Of a DNA stretch of 64,000 nucleotides, positions 12,176-24,100 are shown in pieces. The stretch covers positions 2,358,001 to 2,422,000 of the forward strand of contig NC_088300.1 in the NCBI RefSeq assembly GCF_032854445.1, given 5' to 3'. This DNA comes from Liolophura sinensis. Its lineage: Eukaryota; Mollusca; Polyplacophora; Chitonida; Chitonidae. Position 1 is the first letter of the stretch. Every line of letters starts with the position of its first letter. The position numbers and the translations under genes are program-made. Below the pieces are notes generated by a model. The model saw only the letters and a program-made list of their open reading frames with translations. It ran no database searches and was not told the DNA's origin.

Positions 12176-15100
12176 CTGTAAATCAAAAGATAAAGGTCAG
12201 TCACTTATGGTATCAGATATTAGCTTTGAAGGTATCAATTTCAATTCATAAATTCAAATTTAACAAATATTTTTCTTACAGGTCTAAACATATGACCAAA
12301 ATTTCAAAGGAAAAGTCACTCAATTAAATTCTGGGAAGAGCTGGTTGAGTGCACTACAAGAATCTACAAATAACTCTTCTTTTGTCCACGGGTCAGTTGA
12401 GTGTACATGTAAAACTCACCTTAAGTTTCTTTGCTTCTGCCTCTGGAGACAGGGGTTTGAAGACAAAGTTTTTGGAGGTTCTGGCTGCATTAGTATTGAC
12501 CCCAGACTTGGTCAGCTCAGCTATCTTAGCCAGCTTATCCTTACCTCGACTGAGGAAAGACCCTCTTTTCTGAGACTGAAACAGAGAACCCATAGAGACC
12601 TTATTCAATCTACTGCTCATACTTCATGCTGACAGTCTGATTGCACCCACCAAGAAAACACAAGAACAAAATCACCACCTGTGAAGCTAACTTGATGTTG
12701 GGCAGTTAATGCAAGGGGGACAACTCTTCAAAGAATGTCAATTTCGCGTGCTGGCCACGAGAGCCATTGTGATAAAGCTATACTTTTCCAACAGATCCAG
12801 ACAGGGCAAAAAATAAAAATTATAGAACCAGTTCATTTTACTTCATTTCGCCTGGAGGCAATCTCCAGACCTAAACCTGCAGCTGAACTACCCAGTACTC
12901 TGACAAACAGACTCTTACATTGTATTCGTAGAAGAGAAGTCCATCTTTCACAAATGAAAAATTGCAAAACTGTCCAAGCGAGCGCAGATCAGGCTCTTAA
13001 TATCACCAAGGCCTCGCAAGAATGGGTGAAGACAGAAATTCTCTGTCCACAGCACAGACTGAACTCACACTTCACCCTGTGCCAAAGCTTGGGAGCAGTT
13101 TCCCACTGATCCAAAGGTTGGGAGCAGTTTCCACTGATCCAAAGGTAGGGAGCAGTTTCCACTGATCCAAAGGTTGGGAGCAGTTTCCACTGATCCAAAG
13201 GTAGGGAGTAGTTTCCCACTGATCCAAAGGTTTGGAGTAGTTTCCCACTGATCCGAAGGTTGGGAGCAGTTTCCACTGATCCAAAGGTTTGGAGTAGTTT
13301 TCCACTGATCCAAAGGTAGGGAGCAGTTTCCACTGATCCAAAGGTTTGGAGTAGTTTCCCACTGATCCAAAGGTTTGGAGTAGTTTCCCACTGATCCAAA
13401 GGTTTGGAGCAGTTTCCCACTGATCCGAAGGTTCGGAGCAGTTTACCACTGATCCGAAGGTTCGGAGCAGTTTACCACTAAGCCATATACTGAACTCACA
13501 CTTCATCCCCTATGCCAAAGTTTGGGAGCAGTTTACCACTGAGGCACATCCTGAAGCAGTTTACCACTGAGCCACACAGCTGGGAGTGGATTACCACTGA
13601 GTCACATACTGTTCGTCACTGAACCCACACTTCATCCCCTGTGCCAAAGGTTGGGAGCAGTTTACCACTAAGCCACAGTTGGGAGCAGTTTACGTCTGAG
13701 CCACATACTGTTCATCCCTGAACCCACACTTCATCCCCTGTGCCAAAGGTTGGGAGCAGTTTACCACTTAGCCATACACTGTTCCCCTATTTTACATTTA
13801 AATTCTCATAAAACTTTAACTAGGGGCCTACGTGGCTCAGCTGGTTAGCGCAGCACAATGACCCAGGAGTCTCTCACCAATGCGGCCGTTCAGCGTTCAG
13901 CTCATGCTGGCTTCCTCTCCGGCCGAACTTGGGAAGGTCTGACAGCAACCTGTGGATGGTCGTGGGTTTCCCCCGGGCTCTGCCCGGTTTCCACCCACCA
14001 TAATGCTGGACGCCGTCATATAAGTGAAATATTCTTCAGTACGGCATAAAACGCCAATCAAATAAATCATAAAACTTCACCAAAGATGAATGATTTAAGC
14101 TGATTCATTTGTCTGATGTACATGTCAGCTACTTTGCGCTTTTTATCCGCTATGTAACTTTACTTACCGTTATGCTGTTAGATGGCAATGCTAACTTTGG
14201 AAGATTTGCCTTCACTTTCTTCACTTCGTCACTTTTATTTATGTCTGCATTGGATTCTTCTTCAGGAACAGCTAAAACGGTATAAAGGTCAGAACCATTG
14301 TACATACAGCTATTCACAAATTTCTGAGGTTTATCACATGTAACTTGTCAATTAAATCTCAGCAGAATCAATATAAACGCCATATCAACCATCAATGAAA
14401 ACATTTATTGTAATTGGATTCAAACCAGACTACAGCTTAAGTGAAGAGATTGTTATACCGCATCAACCACTGTAACAGACTCAACAGCAATGCAAACTTA
14501 AACTCAATGTGATTAAGTACACAGCATTGAAAATAATAGTTTCCATTTTGAACTACCTAGCACCATTAAAATATGATCTTGCATATCATGGGGAAACTTA
14601 GACCATAAAAAATCAATTAAAAGACTTTGGGGTGGGGGGGAACTGGGCGGGCAATTTTTTCTCTCTTGGTTTCACTTTATAAAGGATGCAGCTACTTTTT
14701 ACCTTTTGGCAAATTCACTTTGACAAACGTAAACAAAAGAATTTCTTTGTTTCACTCATTCTGGAGCACTCATACATACAGACAAAAGTCATGAGGTGGA
14801 GGTTAAATTCTGGAGCACTCATACATACAGACAAAAGTCATGAGTTGGAGGTTAAATTCTGGAGCACTCATACATACAGACAAAAGTCATGAGTTGGAGG
14901 TTAAATTCTGGAGCACTCATACATACAGACAAAAGTCATGAGTTGGAGGTTAAATTCTGGAGCACTCATACATACAGACAAAAGTCATGAGTTGGAGGTT
15001 AAATTCTGGAGCACTCATACATACAGACAAAAGTCATGAGTTGGAGGTTAAATTCTGGAGCACTCATACATACAGACAAAAGTCATGAGTTGGAGGTTAA

Positions 15101-18100
15101 ATTCTGGAGCACTCATACATACAGACAAAAGTCATGAGGTGGAGGTTAAATTCTGGAGCACTCATACATACAGACAAAAGTCATGAGTTGGAGGTTAAAT
15201 TCTGGAGCACTCATACATACAGACAAAAGTCATGAGGTGGAGGTTAAATTCTGGAGCACTCATACATACAGACAAAAGTCATGAGGTGGAGGTTAAATTC
15301 TGGAGCACTCATACATACAGACAAAAGTCATGAGGTGGAGGTTAAATTCTGGAGCACTCATACATACAGACAAAAGTCATGAGGTGGAGGTTAAATTCTG
15401 GAGCACTCATACATACAGACAAAAGTCATGAGTTGGAGGTTAAATTCTGGAGCACTCATACATACAGACAAAAGTCATGAGGTGGAGGTTAAATTCTGGA
15501 GCACTCATACATACAGACAAAAGTCATGAGTTGGAGGTTAAATTCTGGAGCACTCATACATACAGACAAAAGTCATGAGGTGGAGGTTAAATTCTGGAGC
15601 ACTCATACATACAGACAAAAGTCATGAGGTGGAGGTTAAATTCTGGAGCACTCATACATACAGACAAAAGTCATGAGTTGGAGGTTAAATTCTGGAGCAC
15701 TCATACATACAGACAAAAGTCATGAGGTGGAGGTTAAATTCTGGAGCACTCATACATACAGACAAAAGTCATGAGTTGGAGGTTAAATTCTGGAGCACTC
15801 ATACATACAGACAAAAGTCATGAGGTGGAGGTTAAATTCTGGAGCACTCATACATACAGACAAAAGTCATGAGTTGGAGGTTAAATTCTGGAGCACTCAT
15901 ACATACAGACAAAAGTCATGAGGTGGAGGTTAAATTCTGGAGCACTCATACATACAGACAAAAGTCATGAGTTGGAGGTTAAATTCTGGAGCACTCATTC
16001 ATACAGACAAAAGTCATGAGTTGGAGGTTAAATTCTGGAGCACTCATACATACAGACAAAAGTCATGAGTTGGAGGTTAAATTCTGGAGCACTCATACAT
16101 ACAGACAAAAGTCATGAGGTGGAGGTTAAATTCTGGAGCACTCATACATACAGACAAAAGTCATGAGGTGGAGGTTAAATTCTGGAGCACTCATACATAC
16201 AGACAAAAGTCATGAGGTGGAGGTTAAATTCTGGAGCACTCATACATACAGACAAAAGTCATGAGGTGGAGGTTAAATTCTGGAGCACTCATACATACAG
16301 ACAAAAGTCATGAGTTGGAGGTTAAATTCTGGAGCACTCATACATACAGACAAAAGTCATGAGGTGGAGGTTAAATTCTGGAGCACTCATACATACAGAC
16401 AAAAGTCATGAGTTGGAGGTTAAATTCTGGAGCACTCATACATACAGACAAAAGTCATGAGGTGGAGGTTAAATTCTGGAGCACTCATACATACAGACAA
16501 AAGTCATGAGTTGGAGGTTAAATTCTGGAGCACTCATACATACAGACAAAAGTCATGAGTTGGAGGTTAAATTCTGGAGCACTCATACATACAGACAAAA
16601 GTCATGAGGTGGAGGTTAAATTCTGGAGCACTCATACATACAGACAAAAGTCATGAGTTGGAGGTTAAGAAATGAGCATACATATTTTTTTATTTGATCA
16701 AAATATCAGTAACACGGGTCGGGCAGGTGCTCATTATAAGACTTTTTCCATCAACAGTGACAACATACACATGTACCTGGTTTGTTTTTCTGCTTAAGGA
16801 CGATCCTGCCAAATTTCACAAACTGACTATTGCTGTCATCGGCTTCATCTTTGTCCTAAAAAACAAACCATTCATGATTACAATGAAAAATAAGTCACTA
16901 TTATTATTAAAATGAAATTCAGATGAGGGCTTCATAGTAACAGCCAAATTTACCCTAATGGTTCAATTATCATTACTGATTACATGTAAATAATTTTTAT
17001 TATGTAGGAATTATTTTGACACTTTCCCCTGTCAACAAACCACACTCTCTTTGTGGTGCTCCTTTTGGTTTGCTCCCATCCACAGGCCTATGTGGTGAAA
17101 TGTCTCATCAAAATGTTTTCACTTCTGAGAACAGGCTAAGGAAACTTGCATGAGCGTTGCAATGCCATTTTCATCACATGAGGATTGTTTGAGCAAATTT
17201 TCAATTCTACATTGGCGGTCATGTTCACGAGATGGTAATTGAGATTACTCGGTTTTACACAAATTTTCCCATCTGTGACATATATTGTACATATGAGCGG
17301 CCAAATTAACATTAAATTTATAATTAGCTCATGAACATTTATCAATATCACCAATTCATTTAAAAACAAATGACGTATCAATATCAATAAATGAATTAGC
17401 AATATTGATACAACGCTACCATTTATCGATATCACTAATTCATTTATCAATAAATACTTATTGGTATCGATAATTTATTTATGGATATGGATGATGTTCG
17501 AGTGAATGTTAATTTGGTGCCCTTACATACAGACTTGCACGGCATGTTGGCGGAAGACAATCAATGTTCAAAACAACCTAAACGTGCACAGACCCATGAG
17601 TAAGACTGAATGATTACAGTCACCAGTGCTATACAAACAATTGGAGTAGTGTTCTCTGCACAATCCATGTGTAAGGCTGGGAGTGAGTCTGAGATGTGTG
17701 GTTGGAACTCCCTTACATTTCTAGCACTGCGCCATGTTTATTTCTCTTGCCTCATGGCAGGATTATTGAATGTCATGAAATTTAAGCTGGTACCAAGCTT
17801 GCACGCTAACTGGCGTAAAACCATGCCTCACCTGTTGCTCCTGGAGCCACTTCTCTCGCTCATGTCTCTCCATCCTCCACTTACTGTCTGCCTCCCCATC
17901 CTCCTCCCCCACCCCCTCCTCATCAGACCCTGCCCCAAACATGTCCTCCTGGGTGTCATCTGTACGCACATAAAATGACATCAGTCAAAAGTACAAAACC
18001 TGACACACATGTACTTAACCTAAATTCCTAACCATTTCCTCATGTTAACATGTACACTAAGAATTAACTAATTAGGGATCCCGTTCTTCCGAACGGGATC

Positions 18101-21100
18101 CCTTTTGTTATTGTTCTGTTTTTTCTTATTATTATTATTATTATTATTATTATTTTTTTTTCACCGACCTTGTTAGCAGCAGAACTCAAACACCATTCAA
18201 TATAGAGATCTCAAATTTTGTACACACAATCTGGCGGAGATTTTCTAGACATATAATTTTTTTTTTTTTCTCATGTCACGTGGTTCGGCCGCCATTTTGG
18301 ATTTTGTGTAAAATCTTTAAAAATCTTCTTCTCCAGAACCACTGAACCGATCGTTTTCAAATTTGACATGCAGCTAGTAGGTCATGAGTTCTTTAAAGTT
18401 TGCGAAAATGGTTCACTTCCGGTCAAAATTCTGGAAGCTCGCTATTGGTCGAATTTGTGACGTCACAAAAAGTTCTCAAAGTTCAAATGTTCTCAACGTA
18501 TTCTGATGTATCTTGAGCTGCTCATTCTGAATCTGCTTGTATTTTTTGGGTATCTTTAAAACTTTTTGAGATATAAGCAAAAAACTCAAAAAAGTGACGT
18601 AAGTTCAATGACCTGTAACTCGAGAACTATGGCAGGTAGAAATGTGCAACCTGCACGAAATTGTAGCCCAAGGCATGCTCTTTCGAGCATTCGTCAACAG
18701 ATTTGAGCTCCGATCAATAGTTTTTTCGCTAGAAGCGTTTAAATGACAACACCGTTTTTTGTTTAGAAAAGATTGGAATCCTATTGATTTAACATGGAGT
18801 TAGATGGGGACTGGACTGGGTTTGTAGTATTTGACCTGATGCTTTCACCTACACTATCCGTGATCTCCCGAAACGGTTGTAGGATGACATTTATTCCAGT
18901 TCCCATCTAACTCCAGTATTCTATTAGATGGCGTAGAGATCTAACTACAACAGCAAACGACGTGGACCTGTAAAAGTTAGCTTTGTTTTGCGCAGACCTT
19001 GTACTCTTTACTATACGTTAAACAGGCCAGGGAGATTGACAGATATGGATATGTGCCCTGGTCCAAGTGCTGACTTTCTAACGATGGCCGAGCTATCAGT
19101 GGAGCAGTGAGTCCGTGCATGGCAGGTCGTGGATTGAGATGTGAATGTACAAACTTGCTGTTACACTGGTCGTGTTTTTGCCTTATTTCTTACAAATAGC
19201 GGGCTAAATCTGCCAAAGAAACGACCGTTTTTCACTGGGCATAGCGTAGCATCATTAGGGTCGCCGATCTATTCGAGGGAATACAAATGACCGGCCGACT
19301 GCCTCAGTGATAAATGGTGTAAGGTCGCATGGAAACTTTTAAAGCCGTGTATGTGGAACATGTGTCCTTCGAACACAGAACATGAAGGGGAAAACGTCAT
19401 CGATCCGATCCGGGATCCCGGCCTAGGATCTGCTATTCGCAGATCCATTCTAGTTAATTTTGTTTCTTTACTGCTTGACCTCAGGATTTAAAGTCTAGTG
19501 TTAATCTTACTAGACCCAAGATTTACATTACAATATTTCATTTACTGATTTAATTGATAGGCATTTTTCACCGTACTCAAGAATATTTAATTTACAAGAC
19601 GGCAGCCAGCATTATGGTGGAAGGAAAATGGGCAGAGCCTAAGGGAAACCCACGACCACAATATTTCAAAGCTGAAACAACAATATGGTGCACTATATTT
19701 CACAGTGAGTTCTGGACACATTTTCCATCACAATACATTTGGTGAACTATATTTCACAGTGAGATCTGGACATTTTCCATCACAGTACATCTGGTGCACT
19801 ATATATCACAGTGAAATCTGGCTACATTTTCCATCACAGTACATGTGGTACACTATATTTCACAGTGAGATCTGGCTATATTTTCCATCACAGTACATGT
19901 GGTGCACTATATTTCACAGTGAGTTCTGGACACATTTTCCATCACAGTACATGTGGTGCACTATATTTCACAGTGAGTTCTGGACACATTTTCTATCACA
20001 ATTCATCTGGTGCACTATATTTCACAGTGAGATCTGGACACATTTTCCATCACAATTCATCTGGTGCACTATATTTCACAGTGAGTTCTGGACACATTTT
20101 CCATCACAGTACATGTGGTGCACTATATTTCACAGTGAGTTCTGGACACATTTTCCATCACAATTCATCTGGTGCACTATATTTCACAGTGAGATCTGGA
20201 CACATTTTCCATCACAATTCATCTGGTGCACTATATTTCACAGTGAGATCTGGACATATTTTCTATCACAATTCATCTGGTGCACTATATTTCACAGTGA
20301 GATCTGGACACATTTTCCATCACAATACATATGGTGCACTTTATTTCACAGTGAGATCTGGACATATTTTCCATCACAATACATTTGGTGCACTATATCT
20401 CACAGTGAGATCTGGACACATTTTCCATCACAGTACATGTGGTGCACTATATTTCACAGTGAGATCTGGACACATTTTCAATCACAATACATTTGGTGCA
20501 CTATATCTCACAGTGAGTTCTGGACACATTTTCCATCACAGTACATGTGGTGCACTATATTTCGCAGCAAGATATGGACATATTTTCCATCACAATACAT
20601 TTAGTGCACTATATCTCACAGTGAGAAATGGACATCTTTTCCATCACAGTACATGTGGTGCACTATATTTCACAGTGAGTTCTGGACACATTTTCCATCA
20701 CAGTACATGTGGTGCACTATATTTCACAGTGAGATCTGGACACATTTTCAATCACAATACATTTGGTGCACTATATCTCACAGTGAGTTCTGGACACATT
20801 TTCCATCACAGTACATGTGGTGCACTATATTTCGCAGCAAGATATGGACATATTTTCCATCACAATACATTTGGTGCACTATATCTCACAGTGAGAAATG
20901 GACATCTTTTCCATCACAGTACATCTGGTGCACTATATTTCACAGTGAGATCTGGACACATTTTCCATAACTTTTCATCTGGTGCACTATATTTCACAAC
21001 AAGATATGCACACATTTTCCATCACAGTTCTTCTGGTGTACTATATTTCACAGTGATATCTGGAGACATTTTCCATCACGATACATCTGGTGCACTATAT

Positions 21101-24100
21101 TACACAGTGGGTGCATTTCTTCACTTACCTATGTTACTCCAGCGGAAGCGTCTCGTGCGACCTTTGCCCTCCGAGTAGAGGTCACCGTCTGGCAGGTACA
21201 TTTCCTGGAGACGCATCATTTCACGATGATCCTCATCCATCAGTTTTTTCCTATAAATCACAATATTAACCATGTCACATACAAAAGCTTACATGTACAA
21301 GAAATCCTGTGTTGTGAAGGGATGTTTGTCCACCCTCTTTCATCAAATCCTTGAAGTAATAATAACTCAAAACAAGCCAAGTAACCTAAAGCTTGGCACA
21401 CACGGGAGCATAACACTCAACTCAATCTGACCCTTATGTTGGGTGGTAAGTGCTTGTATATTTGAAATACAGTGACTCAGCTCTGCTAGTTAGGTGAACA
21501 CAGTTCAATCTTAAAATCGTATGGTCGTCTACAAATGGGACAATCTCTATACAATCAGCTGAGTTGAGTGGAGTAGAGTCTTAAACTGCCAATTATAGTG
21601 AGCTTTAGACATCATGGGGAGGCTTGTAAAGTTTTCATATCAGCAACCAATTTTTGTCAGGCAGAAATCCCACAAAACAAGCAGGAAGGTGAAGGAGGCT
21701 TACATATATTCTACTGCTTTAGTAAACCCTGGAAGAGACGAAAAGTAGACCCCAATGTACCTTTGTATAGCCCTATGTATTTACACAGTTTTGTTCTCAA
21801 CACATACTGGATCTTGAGAACGGAACACGTGGAAGGGATCTAATTTTCTTCAGGTTAACGTTCAGGCTATAAAATTGCTTTCCACTAAAATCACCAGAAG
21901 CATAAAATCACCAAAAAGATTTTCAGCAAACAGTCTCAGAATACTTGAACTGCTCATCAGTTATTGATCCACATGTATCAATGTATTATTAAATGTTTTC
22001 ACAATACACATGAACTCCGATGAGGTCTATGGTAAATACAGCTGCAATGGAGCATGGGGAGACAACTCACATGTGGACACGCCCGACCTGGTTACGTAGC
22101 TCCTCCTCACTGATATTGATGTCTTTGTCCCCCTCCTCCTCCATCAAGATATCCTCCTCCTCAGGGATGTCAAGGTCCTCATCACTGTCATACTCACTCC
22201 CTACAATAACATCATCATTAACAGATCATCAATCCTACAGTAACATCCTAATCTCCACAATCACCTACAGTAACATGACAAAACTCCCCAATCCCTACAA
22301 TAACATGACAAGTCTTCCCAATCGCTACAGTAACATCCCTAGTCTCCCCAATCCCTACAGTAACATGACAAGTCTCCCCAACCCCTACAATAACATGACA
22401 AGTCTTCCCAATCGCTACAGTAACATCCCAAGTCTCCCCAATCCCTAAAGTAACATGACAAGTCTCCCCAATCCCTACGATAACAATCCAGTTCTTCCCA
22501 ATCCCTACAGAACATCCCAGATCTCCCCAATTCCTACAGTAATGTCCCAGGTCTCCCCAATCCCTACATTAACATCCAAGGTCTCCCCAATCCCTACATT
22601 AACATGACAAGTCTCCCCAATCCCTACAATAACAATCCAGTTCTTCCCAATCCCTACACAATGCCCCAGATCTCCCCAATTCCTACAATAACGTCCCAGA
22701 TCTCTCCAATCCCTACATTAACATCCCAGGTCTCCCCAATCTCTACAGTCACATCCCAAGTCTCCCCAACCCCTACAATAACAATCCAGTTCTTCCCAAT
22801 CCCTACAGAACATCCCAGATCTCCCCAATTCCTCCAATAATGTCCCAGGTCTCCCCAATCGCTACAGTAACATCCCAGGTCTCCCCAATCCCTACGGTAA
22901 TATCCCAAGTCTCCCCAATCCCTACAGTAACATGACAAGTCTCCCCAACCCCTACAATAACAATCCAGTTCATCCCAATCCCTACAGAATGCCCCAGATC
23001 TCCCCAATTCCTACAGCAATGTCCCAGATCTCCCGAATCCCTACATTAACATCCAAGGTCTCCCCAATCCCTACAATAACAATCCAGTTCTTCCCAATCC
23101 CTCCAGAACATCCCAGATCTCCCCAATTCCTCCAATAACGTCCCAGGTCTCCCCAATCGCTACAGTAACATCCCAGGTCTCCCCAATCCCTACGGTAATA
23201 TCCCAAGTCTCCCCAATCCCTACAGTAACATGACAAGTCTCCCCAACCCCTACAATAACATGACAAGTCTTCCCAATCCCTACAATAACAATCCAGTTCA
23301 TCCCAATCCCTACAGAACATCCCAGATCTCCCCAATCCCTACAGTAACATCCCAGGTTTCTCCAATCCTTACAGTAATAATCCAGTTCTTCTCAATCCCT
23401 ATAGAACATCACAATCTCCCCAATCCCTACAGTAACATCCCAGGTCTCCCCAATCCCTACAGTAACAATATTATTCATCTCAATCCCTATGGTAACATCC
23501 TAGATCTCCAAAACCCCTACAATATCATCTCAGATCTCCACAAACCCTATCATAACATCCTAGATCGTATCAAACCCCCAATAACATCCCAGATCTCAAT
23601 AATCTAAGATCCCTATAATCTAAGATCACATCACTATAATATTGGCTTCCCCAACAAAGTTTTACGCTATTCCTTAAACCACAACAGCTATTGCCATTCT
23701 TACAGTTTTCATAAATGCACTGTCATGTTGAACTTTCCAAGTCACTTTCGTTACCCACTTCCTCTTCTCCTTTCTTCTCTACACACTATACAGTCCACAA
23801 TAACAAACTTACCTGACAGTTCAGCTTCATCCTCCACAAACTCCCTGCGGATTCTCCTGGACAAAAACAAGAAACAGCAACACTAAAACACAATAATGTT
23901 ATATTTATTTATTTATTTCATTGGTGTTTTATGCCGTACTCAAGAATATTTCACTTATATGACGCAATATGATGGGTGGAAACCCGGCACAGCCCAGGGG
24001 AAACCTAGGACCATCCACAGGTTGCTAAAGCAGTGTTGTTATTGCGATAACTTTACTATATGTACCTAATTAGAGAACAATCTGTTTCCGCATATTCACA

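Noticed and set aside
12989-13506. Minus-strand frames of 108-144 codons
   Set aside because: Translations of the 28/29-bp minisatellite in three frames; they lie inside a claspin intron.
14761-16668. CRISPR array
   Set aside because: Units are directly adjacent with no unique spacers, in a eukaryotic intron.
19705-21178. 299- and 455-codon frames as a repeat protein
   Set aside because: The 54-bp unit length is divisible by three, and the frames are antisense to claspin and lie in its intron. Kept as a finding only.
22020-23607. Frames of 63-142 codons on both strands with repeats such as SLPNPYNN or CYCRDWGDL
   Set aside because: Products of the 30-bp minisatellite; only exon 25 at the left edge is coding.
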